A stretch of 64,000 bases of DNA from contig NZ_PZYX01000009.1 in the NCBI RefSeq assembly GCF_003047285.1, positions 62,001 through 126,000 of the forward strand, read 5' to 3'. Position numbers and translations under genes: made by a program. This stretch comes from Nocardioides allogilvus (GTDB lineage Bacteria; Actinomycetota; Actinomycetes; Propionibacteriales; Nocardioidaceae). Under the pieces are notes generated by a model, which ran no database searches, had not been told where the DNA came from, and was given only the letters and a program-made list of their open reading frames with translations. Position 1 is the stretch's first letter. Each line of letters opens with the position of its first letter. Shown here one piece after another: positions 1-7,516 of the stretch.

Positions 1-345
1 GGACTCGGCCTCGTTGAGCGATCGCCGCAGACTGTCCTCGAAGATGGTCAACCCGCCCTCGCGCAGGGTGGCGGGCGCGACGTTGATCTCGATGTTGAAC
101 TGGCCCAGCTCGGTCTGGAACTCGGGTGAGGCGATCGCGTCCAGCACCTCGGCGTTCTTCAGCGCGGGGTTGCCCTCGTCGTCGACGAGGTTGAGCTCGA
201 CCTCCAGCCCGGTCATCGGGTCATCGGTGTCGAAGCGGGCCTCGCGCAGCATCCGGGCGAACACGTCGAGGTTGCGTCGCACCTTCTCCCGGTACGCGGT
301 GCGGTCGGCCCGTGAGAACTCCTGCTGCTCCACTTCTTCGCCCAT
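1..345 (-). CDS. Glutamate-cysteine ligase family (GCS2) protein, 3' part missing
   Basis: The first 115 residues of a longer protein whose C-terminal part lies beyond the left edge. The ATG at 345 begins MGEEVEQQEFSRADR, and a stretch reading GLEVELNLVDDEGNP is followed by FQTELGQFNIEINV. These match the N-terminus of the actinobacterial proteins annotated as glutamate-cysteine ligase (carboxylate-amine ligase, GCS2 fold), where the acidic residues of the ELN and EIN strands lie in the metal and substrate site. Such enzymes join an amino acid to glutamate or a related acid using ATP; the real substrate of this subgroup is unsettled. It is transcribed away from DUF4192, the next gene. The family call is fairly firm, the substrate is not. 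Confidence 0.75.
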   Translation of the reverse strand, partial: MGEEVEQQEFSRADRTAYREKVRRNLDVFARMLREARFDTDDPMTGLEVELNLVDDEGNPALKNAEVLDAIASPEFQTELGQFNIEINVAPATLREGGLTIFEDSLRRSLNEAES

Positions 346-393
346 GTCGAGACGATAGCCATGCGCGGGGCGCCGTGGGGACCCGCGCAGCGA

Positions 394-1368
394 TCAGGCA
401 GCCCCGTCCGCCCGTTCGCCCATCCGCCGGGCGGTCTCCTCCCACAGCTCCGGCGAGGTGGCGGACGTCAGCATCTCCGCCACCAGGCCGGCCAGGGAGT
501 GCGCAGGAGCCACCGCACGGGCGCGGTCGACCGCGCACCACGCGAGCGCTCCTTCTCCCGCCAGCCAGCAGGTGAACGCGAGCACCGCGGCCGGTCCCGC
601 GACCAGCTCCTCCGGCGTGCGCCGGACGACGTCGCTCCAGAACTCGACGTACGACCGTGCGCTCTCCCGGCGCAGCCAGCGCCAGGCCTCGTCCCGCACG
701 TCGGGGAGCGCCAGCGAGACGGCCAGCACCGCGACCTCCTCGGCCGGTGCCGTCGCGCCGGACACGGCGTGGGTGGCGATGAGCCGGCGCACCGCCGCCG
801 GGGGCAGGGGGACGGCCTCGGGCACCAGCCCGGCGACGATCCCCGATCCGACCGGGTCGCAGGCCACGGTTGCGGCCAGTGCCTCGCGCGAGGGATGCGT
901 CACCCGCCCACCGAACACCGACTCGACGGCGAACCGGTGGTGTCCGACGTCGAAGGGAATCCCGCGGTAGGCCTCCGGGCTCCGGCCGGGCAGGACTGCG
1001 AAGTAGTGGCCGTCGTGGACGCGGAGCAGCTCGAAGACCTCGATGCCGGCCTCGGTGAAGCCCTCGTGCAGGCACCAGGCAGTCTCGTCGGCGACGGCGG
1101 TGTCGTCGTCGTAGACGACCAGGACGACCTTGGTGACCTGGTTGCGGCAGGCCGGGCGCAGGAGCGCCTCGAGGACGTCGTCGACGTCCGACTCGTCCGC
1201 GGGCAGGTCGATGCGGGCATGGAACGGCCGGGCGCCCTCGATGCTCAGCAGCACGACCGAGCTCGTGGGCGCGAAGCCGATGGCGACGGGCACGAAGGCG
1301 AGCAGGTCCTCGGGACAGGTGGCCTTCATCTGGCGGGAGACGGGATCTGGTGTGGTCATGCTCGACAC
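394..1368 (-). CDS. DUF4192 domain-containing protein
   Basis: A 324-residue soluble protein of the actinobacterial DUF4192 family, of unknown function. Recognisable pieces are the N-terminal DLLAFVPVAIGFAPTSSVVLL, the central VVYDDD and YFAVLPGRSPEAYRGIPFD, and an alpha-helical C-terminal half containing WRWLRRESARSYVEFW. No signal peptide or membrane segment is visible. The start may be the GTG at 1368 or the ATG at 1359, three codons further in; neither has a decisive ribosome binding site. It is divergent from dinB across about 130 bases. Family membership is well supported, but nothing in the sequence points to a reaction. Confidence 0.85.
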   Translation of the reverse strand: MSSMTTPDPVSRQMKATCPEDLLAFVPVAIGFAPTSSVVLLSIEGARPFHARIDLPADESDVDDVLEALLRPACRNQVTKVVLVVYDDDTAVADETAWCLHEGFTEAGIEVFELLRVHDGHYFAVLPGRSPEAYRGIPFDVGHHRFAVESVFGGRVTHPSREALAATVACDPVGSGIVAGLVPEAVPLPPAAVRRLIATHAVSGATAPAEEVAVLAVSLALPDVRDEAWRWLRRESARSYVEFWSDVVRRTPEELVAGPAAVLAFTCWLAGEGALAWCAVDRARAVAPAHSLAGLVAEMLTSATSPELWEETARRMGERADGAA

Positions 1369-1502
1369 GCTTCCCCGGCACCGCCGGGTGGATGCCGGCC
1401 GGTTTCGTCCTGTGGAAAACCGGGGGTCGGGCGGAGCGGCGCGGTGCGCAGGCGGACGCGACTGCGAGAATGCCGGGGTGACGTGGGACGACCGGTGAGC
1501 CT

Positions 1503-2807
1503 GTGAGGAGCACCGCTTCCGTCCTGCACCTCGACCTCGATGCGTTCTTCGCCGCCGTCGAGCAGCGTGACAAGCCGTCCTTGCGGGGCAAGCCCGTGAT
1601 CGTCGGCGGCGTCGGTGGCCGGGGCGTCGTCGCCACGGCCTCCTACGAGGCCCGCGCCTTCGGCGTTCGCTCGGCCATGTCCAGCCGCGAGGCGCGCGCC
1701 CGCTGCCCCCACGCCGCCTTCCTCAGCGGGCGCTTCCACGCCTACCGCGAGACCAGCAGCCGGGTGATGGCGGTGCTGCGTGCCGCCTCGCCGCTCGTGG
1801 AGCCGCTCTCCCTCGACGAGGCGTTCGTCGACCTCGCGCAGGCCGGCCTTCCCGACCTCGAGGTCCCCACGGTCGTGGCGTACGGCGAAGCGCTGCGTGC
1901 GCAGGTCGCCGAGGTCACCGGCGGGCTGACCGGGAGCGTGGGCATCGGCTCCTCGAAGTTCATCGCCAAGATCGCCAGCGAGCTGGACAAGCCCGACGGC
2001 CTGACCGTGGTGCCGCCCGGCACCGAGCGCGACCTCCTGCGACCGATGAAGGTGACCGTGATCCCCGGTGTCGGCCCCGCGACCGCCGAGCGGCTGCGGC
2101 GAGCCGGCATCCACACCATCGCCAACCTCGAGGCCGTCAGCGAGGAGGAGCTCGTCCGGCTGCTCGGGAAGGCGCACGGCCACGGCCTCTTCCGGCTCGC
2201 GCGGGCGCAGGACGACCGCCCGGTGGTGCCCGACCGCGAGACGAAGTCGGTGAGCTCGGAGGGCACCTACGACACCGACCTGACCGATCGCCGGCTGATG
2301 GAGGGCCTGCTGGCGCGGCAGGCAAGCCACGTCGGCGAGCGCCTGCGCAAGCACGGCCTGTCCGGGCGCACGGTGACGATCAAAGTGCGGCTGCACGACT
2401 TCACCACCGTGAGCCGCTCCTCCACGCTGCCCTCCCCCACGGACAGCGGCCCGACCATCGCCCGCGTGGCCAAGAGCCTGCTCACCGACCTGGACACCTC
2501 GGGCGGCGTCCGGTTGCTGGGGGTGGGGGTCTCCGGGCTCGCCGACTGGATCCAGGAAAACCTCTTCGGCGACACCGAGCCCGACGAGCCCGACATCGAG
2601 CTCCCGGCCGTCGAGCCCGCCCGGCGCGGCTACGCGCCCGGGATGGACGTCGAGCACACCGAGATGGGCGCGGGCTGGGTCTGGGGGTCCGGCAAGGGCG
2701 TGGTGACGGTGCGCTTCGAGACGGCCGAGACCCCGCCGGGGCCCGTGCGGTCCTTCTCCGTCGACGATCCCGCTCTCGCACCCGCGGCCCGACCCGCCGA
2801 GGACTGA
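1503..2807 (+). CDS. dinB: DNA polymerase IV (Y-family)
   Basis: Error-prone translesion DNA polymerase of the DinB family, 434 residues. The catalytic palm begins with LHLDLDAFFAAVEQ (metal-binding Asp at about 11) and continues to SLDEAFVD (Asp-Glu at about 105-106), the two carboxylate motifs of Y-family polymerases. The helix-hairpin-helix region with VIPGVGPATAERLRRAG is near 185, followed by the little-finger domain. The GTG at 1503 is used as start. The tail after about 400 carries no clear beta-clamp peptide. No LexA-type palindrome was recognised upstream. A strong hairpin follows the stop codon. The polymerase call is secure; whether it is damage-induced here cannot be read from the sequence. 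Confidence 0.93.
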   Translation: MRSTASVLHLDLDAFFAAVEQRDKPSLRGKPVIVGGVGGRGVVATASYEARAFGVRSAMSSREARARCPHAAFLSGRFHAYRETSSRVMAVLRAASPLVEPLSLDEAFVDLAQAGLPDLEVPTVVAYGEALRAQVAEVTGGLTGSVGIGSSKFIAKIASELDKPDGLTVVPPGTERDLLRPMKVTVIPGVGPATAERLRRAGIHTIANLEAVSEEELVRLLGKAHGHGLFRLARAQDDRPVVPDRETKSVSSEGTYDTDLTDRRLMEGLLARQASHVGERLRKHGLSGRTVTIKVRLHDFTTVSRSSTLPSPTDSGPTIARVAKSLLTDLDTSGGVRLLGVGVSGLADWIQENLFGDTEPDEPDIELPAVEPARRGYAPGMDVEHTEMGAGWVWGSGKGVVTVRFETAETPPGPVRSFSVDDPALAPAARPAED

Positions 2808-2843
2808 GCACCGGCCGGTGAGCGTGGCTCGCCGGAAATGGGT

Positions 2844-2880
2844 GAGGGGCTCCTGGCGGTATGAGCGTCAGGAGCCCCTC
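2844..2880. terminator. Intrinsic terminator downstream of dinB
   Basis: A perfect 12-bp inverted repeat (GAGGGGCTCCTG / CAGGAGCCCCTC) with a 13-base loop lies 37 bases after the dinB stop codon. There is no long T run, which is usual for terminators in high-GC actinobacteria. Confidence 0.75.
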
Positions 2881-3097
2881 AGATTTGACCGGTTGCGGTG
2901 ACGTCCGATCGATCACGACCTCCGCCGACCTCCGAGGTCCCCGTCACCGGGCCCCCGCAGCGAGCAAGCTCGCCGTGAAGAGTTCTGCGTTTCGGTCTGA
3001 TCCCCGGCTCCGCAAGCGGTGCCGGTAGAGAGAGTTCTATGCCGTCACGCACCGGCTGCGCAAGGGGTTGGACGAACAAACCTTCGGTCCCACAGGC

Positions 3098-3173
3098 GTG
3101 TCCACAGAAGTTCTCCTGTGCTCCACAGAACACAGTCACTTCTCCACACAGATGTGGATCACCCTGTGGACGG
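3098..3173. promoter_or_regulatory. Cluster of five DnaA-box-like sites upstream of a sigma factor gene
   Basis: The 582-base gap between dinB and the sigma gene has no convincing gene. Its middle contains five 9-mers ending in the TCCACA core of a DnaA box: GTGTCCACA at 3098-3106, TGCTCCACA at 3119-3127 and TTCTCCACA at 3140-3148 on the plus strand, then TGATCCACA at 3153-3161 and CCGTCCACA at 3165-3173 on the minus strand. Three read forward and two reverse, facing each other. The nearest to the TTATCCACA/TTGTCCACA consensus differ at one position. DnaA binding is inference; the clustering is seen directly. Confidence 0.5.
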
Positions 3174-3389
3174 CCCGCGTGCTCCACCCCTCCGGGCGAT
3201 CCGGATCCGTGTTCGCTCCGAACAGCCCTGAGAAGTCCCTGAGAGTTGCCGGTCCTTGCAACTCTGCGGAACTGCCGAACGTCAGTGCAGATGAAGGGCG
3301 ACCACACCGACCGGGAATCTCCGGGCACCGTGGGCCGTTGAACACGACGTGATGCAAACGGGGAAACGCGTCACACGGAGGAGGCGACC

Positions 3390-4403
3390 ATGACCACAAC
3401 ACAGATCACCAAGAACGCACCGGCGCGCAGCGCGGCGGGCCGGGGCACGCGCGGCGCGACCCGCGAGATCGAAGGTCGCGACAGCGTCGGGCTCTACCTC
3501 GACGAGATCGCCCGCACGCCCTTGCTCGACGCCATCACCGAGGTGGAGCTGTCGAAGACCATCGAGGCCGGCCTGCTGGCCGAGAAGCTGCTCGAGGAGG
3601 GCCGCGTCGGTCGCAAGAAGGGCGGCGCCCCGGGCCGCGCCACCGAGGAGGAGCTGGAGTGGCTGGCCGAGGAGGGCCGCAAGGCCGTCGACCAGTTCAT
3701 CTCCGCCAACCTGCGCCTCGTCGTGTCGATCGCCCGCAAGTACGGCCGTTCGCAGATGCCGATGCTCGACCTGATCCAGGAGGGCAACACCGGCCTGATC
3801 CGGGCGGTCGAGAAGTTCGACTACTCCAAGGGCTACAAGTTCTCGACGTATGCCACGTGGTGGGTGCGACAGGCCATCACGCGCGGCATCGCGCAGCAGG
3901 CCCGCGTCGTGCGCCTGCCCGTGCACGTCGTCGAGGAGCTCAACCAGGTCTCCGGTGCCCGTCGCACCCTCGAGCGCCAGCTCGGCCGCGACCCGGAGCC
4001 CCACGAGATCGCCACCGAGCTCGACATGGACGTCGACCGGGTCCTCGACCTCATGTCGTGGGGACGCGACCACGTCTCGCTCGACACCCCGGTCGACGAG
4101 GACGGCGACACCTCGCTCGGTGACCTGATGGCGCAGGAGACCGCGCCCGGGCCCGACCTGGAGTTCCTCGACGTCGAGGCGCGCCAGCGGCTCGAGGACC
4201 TCGTCTCCCACCTCGACGAGCGGGCAGCCGACATCATCCGGGCGCGCTACGGCCTCAACGACGGCCGCCAGCACAAGCTGGCCGACATCGGTGCCAAGCA
4301 CGGCATCTCCGCCGAGCGGGTCCGCCAGCTCGAGCGGGAGGCCCTGCAGAAGCTGCGCCGCATCGGCGACCCGGACCTCGCGACCGGCAGCACCGCCGCA
4401 TAG
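3390..4403 (+). CDS. RNA polymerase sigma factor, sigma-70 group 2 (SigB/HrdB-like)
   Basis: A 337-residue sigma-70 family protein. Region 1.2 begins near residue 30 (DSVGLYLDEIARTPLLD), region 2 runs from about 105 to 165 with the core-binding and -10-recognition helices (LDLIQEGNTGLIRAV, FSTYATWWVRQAI), region 3 covers about 175-250, and region 4 ends in the helix-turn-helix HGISAERVRQLEREALQKLR. There is no long acidic N-terminal region 1.1, which argues for a group 2 factor similar to mycobacterial SigB or Streptomyces Hrd paralogues rather than the essential housekeeping factor. Its -10 specificity should resemble the principal sigma. The ATG at 3390 has a strong ribosome binding site (GGAGGA), and a terminator follows. 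Confidence 0.9.
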   Translation: MTTTQITKNAPARSAAGRGTRGATREIEGRDSVGLYLDEIARTPLLDAITEVELSKTIEAGLLAEKLLEEGRVGRKKGGAPGRATEEELEWLAEEGRKAVDQFISANLRLVVSIARKYGRSQMPMLDLIQEGNTGLIRAVEKFDYSKGYKFSTYATWWVRQAITRGIAQQARVVRLPVHVVEELNQVSGARRTLERQLGRDPEPHEIATELDMDVDRVLDLMSWGRDHVSLDTPVDEDGDTSLGDLMAQETAPGPDLEFLDVEARQRLEDLVSHLDERAADIIRARYGLNDGRQHKLADIGAKHGISAERVRQLEREALQKLRRIGDPDLATGSTAA

Positions 4404-4434
4404 GACCGCTCCACCAGCCTTCCTCCCAGGCAGC

Positions 4435-4467
4435 AGACCCGCCCAGATCACGCATCGGGGCGGGTCT
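4435..4467. terminator. Bidirectional terminator between sigma factor and GH3 genes
   Basis: A perfect 10-bp stem (AGACCCGCCC / GGGCGGGTCT) with a 13-base loop sits between two convergent genes and is followed by T-rich sequence on the plus strand. Confidence 0.8.
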
Positions 4468-4479
4468 TGGTGATTTCGC

Positions 4480-5760
4480 TCAGTACGCCGCAGCGCTCAG
4501 CGCGGCAGCGGCGTCCTGGGTCAGCGTCGACACGTCGGCCGGCACCGGCTCCTGGGCGGCAGCACGCTGCTGCCACAGCTGCACGGCCACGACCCGGGCC
4601 GCGGCCTCCTCGATCCGCTCGCGGGAGATCTCCCCGGCCTCGAGGGCCTTGGTGACCACGCGGTGCGTCTCGACCGTGTCGACCGGCATCAGCAGCAGGT
4701 CGGCCCCGGCGTTGAGCGCGGCCACGGCCGGCTTGAAGCTGGAGGCCACCGCGCCCATGCCCAGGGAGTCCGTGATCGCGACCCCCTCGAACCCGAGGTC
4801 CTCGCGCAGCATCCGGTAGACCTCCGGCGCCAGCGACGCAGGCACGCCCGGGGCGATCGCCGTGAGGTCGAGGTGGCTGAGCATCACCGCCGGCGCGTGG
4901 GTGTCGATGGCCGCCTCGAACGGCGGCAGGTCGTGCGCCTCGATCTCGGCCAGCGACGACTCCAGCACCGGCAAGGTGTCGTGGCTGTCGCTGGTGGCGG
5001 CACCGTGGCCCGGGAAGTGCTTGACCGTCGAGACGACGCCGGAGGCGTCGAAGCCGCGTACGGCGGCGGCGGTCGCCTTGGCGGCGATCGCGGGGTCCTC
5101 GCTGGCGGAGCGGGTGCCGATCGTCGGGTCGGCCGCACCGATGGTCACGTCGGCCACCGGGGCGAAGACCCAGGTGAAGCCGAGGTCGCGCAGCTCGAGC
5201 CCGGTGGCGTACGCCGCGTGGCGCACCACCTCCCGGCCGCTGGGACCGTCCGCCTCGATCGCTTCCCCGGCGGCGTCGAAGGCGGGGAACTCGGTCGCGA
5301 TGCCGCGCAGGTGCGACACGTAGCCGCCCTCCTGGTCGACCCCGAGCACCGGCGGGTAGTCCCGCCCGTCGTCGAGCGACGCCTGGGTCAGCGCGGCGGT
5401 CATCTCCCGCACCTGCGCCTCGTCGACGATGTTGCCGTTGGTGATGGAGATGCCGGCGAGGTGGTGCTCGCGCAGCATCGTGGCGACCTCGGCGGGATCG
5501 GTGCCGAGGTAGCGACCCACGATGACCTGACCGGCGAGCTGCTCGCTCGACATGTCGGCGACGAGGGCGCGTGCCTCGTCGAGCTCACCGACGGTGGGAC
5601 CCCAGCCGAGCGGCGTCGCCGGGTCAACGGGCGTCTCGCTCGGCGCCGACGACGTCGCCGGTCCGTTCACCGGGGCGTCGGGAGCCTCGGCCTGCGACGT
5701 GCACCCGGCGAACAGGAAGGCCACGACGGTCAGGACGATCGCGGCTCGGTGGGTACGCAC
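4480..5760 (-). CDS. Glycoside hydrolase family 3 lipoprotein (beta-N-acetylhexosaminidase-like)
   Basis: A 426-residue exported enzyme of glycoside hydrolase family 3. The N-terminus is a lipoprotein signal with lipobox FAGC (Cys20). The catalytic domain shows the NagZ-type motif KHFPGHG (247-253) followed by DSH (258-260), whose His serves as acid/base in NagZ-type enzymes, and the nucleophile Asp in ITDSLGMG (about 331). This predicts release of beta-linked N-acetylglucosamine from peptidoglycan fragments or other glycans outside the cell. The GTG start lies 7 bases after a TAGCCT -10 element (5768-5773), so the mRNA is probably leaderless. It converges with the sigma factor gene. Substrate is inferred from motifs. 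Confidence 0.85.
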   Translation of the reverse strand: MRTHRAAIVLTVVAFLFAGCTSQAEAPDAPVNGPATSSAPSETPVDPATPLGWGPTVGELDEARALVADMSSEQLAGQVIVGRYLGTDPAEVATMLREHHLAGISITNGNIVDEAQVREMTAALTQASLDDGRDYPPVLGVDQEGGYVSHLRGIATEFPAFDAAGEAIEADGPSGREVVRHAAYATGLELRDLGFTWVFAPVADVTIGAADPTIGTRSASEDPAIAAKATAAAVRGFDASGVVSTVKHFPGHGAATSDSHDTLPVLESSLAEIEAHDLPPFEAAIDTHAPAVMLSHLDLTAIAPGVPASLAPEVYRMLREDLGFEGVAITDSLGMGAVASSFKPAVAALNAGADLLLMPVDTVETHRVVTKALEAGEISRERIEEAAARVVAVQLWQQRAAAQEPVPADVSTLTQDAAAALSAAAY

Positions 5761-5814
5761 GGCGCGAAGGCTACCCGCGTCGCCGTACGCGCCCGAAACC
5801 CGCCGTCTCCCCGG

Positions 5815-6360
5815 TCACGGCTCGACGCCGACCCCCATCCGGAAGACCAGGTGTCCTCCGAGGTAGGCGCCCGCGCCGGCCAGGGCGGTCCCGGCGAGCG
5901 CGAGGCGACGCGCGGCGCGCCGGTCCCCGCGGCGGCGCTTGACCAACGCCGTCACGAAGAGCGCCAAGGTGGCGTCCATCGCGATCGCGTGCACCAGCGC
6001 CACCCGCGTCTCGCTCCCGGACGTGGTGGCCAGGTCGTGGGCGCCGGTGATGGCCGTCGGCAGCGCGGACAGGCAACCCGTGAGCAGGAGGGCGTCGACC
6101 GCAGCCGCGTGCTTCTCCGAGCCGGTGACGTCGAGCAGGGTGGCCATCAGCCAGGCGCCGAGGGGCACCTGCGCCGCGACCGGGTGGACCCGGTGGCCCA
6201 GCCAGTCACCGCCGAGCAGGCGGTCGAGGCCGGGTGGGGCGACCAGCGCGTCCTGGGCACCCGCGCGGACGCGGTCGGCCAGGGCATCGATCCCTTCGGC
6301 ACGCTCGATGCGTCGGACGGCCTGTTCGGCCCTGCTCACTGACTGCGCACGCAACAGCAT
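5815..6360 (-). CDS. DUF2231-type membrane protein
   Basis: A 181-residue protein with about four hydrophobic segments (LGAWLMATLLDV, ALLLTGCLSALPTAITGAHD, AIAMDATLALFVTALV, LAGTALAGAGAYLGGHLVF). A DWLGHRVHPVAAQVPLGAW stretch matches the HP motif near the first helix of the DUF2231 family of putative bacterial membrane redox or haem-associated proteins. A longer open frame runs upstream into coaE, but the ATG at 6360 leaves a normal 52-base gap after coaE and is preferred. It is probably cotranscribed downstream of coaE. The function is unknown. Confidence 0.7.
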   Translation of the reverse strand: MLLRAQSVSRAEQAVRRIERAEGIDALADRVRAGAQDALVAPPGLDRLLGGDWLGHRVHPVAAQVPLGAWLMATLLDVTGSEKHAAAVDALLLTGCLSALPTAITGAHDLATTSGSETRVALVHAIAMDATLALFVTALVKRRRGDRRAARRLALAGTALAGAGAYLGGHLVFRMGVGVEP

Positions 6361-6412
6361 CCAGCCAGTCGAGCACACTTCCCGCGTAGGCAACAGGCCC
6401 GCGGGGATGTCT

Positions 6413-7009
6413 TCAGGCCTCGGACCGCAGCGACACGAACACCGCGACGACCCGGTCACGGAGCTCGTCGATGGTGCCGGTGTTCTCGATGACGTGGGTC
6501 GCGATCGCCAGTCGCTGCTCGCGGGAGGCCTGGGCCGCGATCCGCGACTCGGCGTCCTCCCGGCTCCAGCCACGGTCCGACACCATGCGGGCGATCTGCA
6601 GCTCCGGCGGGCAGTCGACGACGATGACGGCGTCGAAGGTGTCGGCGCGGCCGCCCTCGGCCAGCAGCGGGATGTCGTGGACGACCACGTCGTCGTCGCC
6701 CGCGGCCTGCTCGAGCGCCACCATGCGCTCGAAGACCAGCGGGTGCACGATCGCCTCGAGGCGCTTGCGGGCGGCGGCGTCGCCGAACACCAGCGACCCC
6801 ATGGCGGCCCGGTCGAGGTCGCCCTCGGGCGTCAGCAGCCCCGGACCGAACTCCGCCACGACCGCGTCCAGCCCGGGCGTGCCCCGCTCCACGACCTCGC
6901 GGGCGAGCGCGTCGGCATCGATGACCACCGCGCCCAGCTCGCCCAGCATCGTCGAGACCGTGCTCTTGCCGGAGGCGATGCCCCCGGTCAGTCCCACCCG
7001 CAACGTCAC
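6413..7009 (-). CDS. coaE: Dephospho-CoA kinase
   Basis: The last enzyme of coenzyme A synthesis, which phosphorylates the 3' hydroxyl of dephospho-CoA with ATP. The 198-residue protein has the P-loop GLTGGIASGKST at the N-terminus, IDADALAREVV, a lid region and the HDIPLLAE motif near residue 113. The actinobacterial C-terminal GrpB-like extension found in some mycobacterial CoaE proteins is absent. It overlaps the end of the upstream MarR gene by 4 bases, so translation is coupled. In many actinobacteria coaE lies close to rpsA; here it is separated from rpsA by about 7 kb of other genes. Confidence 0.95.
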   Translation of the reverse strand: MTLRVGLTGGIASGKSTVSTMLGELGAVVIDADALAREVVERGTPGLDAVVAEFGPGLLTPEGDLDRAAMGSLVFGDAAARKRLEAIVHPLVFERMVALEQAAGDDDVVVHDIPLLAEGGRADTFDAVIVVDCPPELQIARMVSDRGWSREDAESRIAAQASREQRLAIATHVIENTGTIDELRDRVVAVFVSLRSEA

Positions 7010-7428
7010 GCCTGCTCTCCCAACTTCGTGAGGATCCGGTCAAGGGTACGGCGATCGCGCTCGCTCAGGACGTCGAGCACGCGTTCCGCGGCCTGCCCGC
7101 GGACGTCCTCGATGCGCCGCAGCAGGAGCCGGCCCGCGGGGGTCAGCGCCAAGGTCGTCGCCCGCCGGTCGGTGGGGTCGGCGGCACGGGCGATCCAACC
7201 GTGCCCCTCCAGCGCGTCGGCGACCTCGGTCGCCGAGCGTGGCGTGATCCGCAGCCACGTGGCGAGCACGGAGGGGCGCACCGGCTCGGAGGAGGCGATC
7301 ACCTTCAGCGCTCTCGACTGCGCCGGGGTGATCCCCCACGCGTCGAGTTCCTGGGCCGTCTCGCGACGGATCATCCGGGCGGCTGCCATCAGCAGGTCTC
7401 CGGTCGAGTCGGACGCGGGCGAATCCAT
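7006..7428 (-). CDS. MarR family transcriptional regulator
   Basis: A 140-residue winged helix-turn-helix protein: an N-terminal dimerisation helix, ITPAQSRALKVIASSEPVRPSVLATWLRI as the first DNA-binding helices, a recognition helix RSATEVADALEGHGWI, and a wing with DRRATTLALTPAGR, the DxRxxxLxLTxxG signature of MarR proteins. It is divergent from an ABC transporter, the usual arrangement for a MarR repressor of an efflux pump. The ATG at 7428 follows a TACAGT -10 element (7436-7441) by 7 bases, suggesting a leaderless transcript. The likely operator lies in the shared intergenic region. The ligand is unknown. Confidence 0.9.
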   Translation of the reverse strand: MDSPASDSTGDLLMAAARMIRRETAQELDAWGITPAQSRALKVIASSEPVRPSVLATWLRITPRSATEVADALEGHGWIARAADPTDRRATTLALTPAGRLLLRRIEDVRGQAAERVLDVLSERDRRTLDRILTKLGEQA

Positions 7429-7459
7429 GGGAACAACTGTAGTGGCATCTGCGTTGTAG

Positions 7460-7481
7460 CCTCATAGTGAGGTTACCTCAC
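7460..7481. promoter_or_regulatory. Probable MarR operator (three alternating half-sites)
   Basis: The region between marR and the ABC transporter holds CCTCA (7460-7464), TGAGG (7468-7472) and CCTCA (7476-7480), evenly spaced by 8 bases. The right pair lies inside the perfect inverted repeat GTGAGGT-T-ACCTCAC (7467-7481). Such spaced palindromes are typical MarR targets; the assignment is by position. Confidence 0.6.
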
Positions 7482-7516
7482 GAATACTTTTCCCGAATCA
7501 GAGAGGAGCTGGTCGC

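Noticed and set aside
1478..1498. Six-codon frame just before dinB (GTG to TGA) preceded by GAGAAT
   Set aside because: Could be a leaderless leader peptide, but so short a frame cannot be supported from sequence alone.
3019..3352. Several open frames of 60-94 codons in the gap before the sigma gene
   Set aside because: No ribosome binding site with family resemblance, and they cross the DnaA-box-like cluster; considered noncoding.
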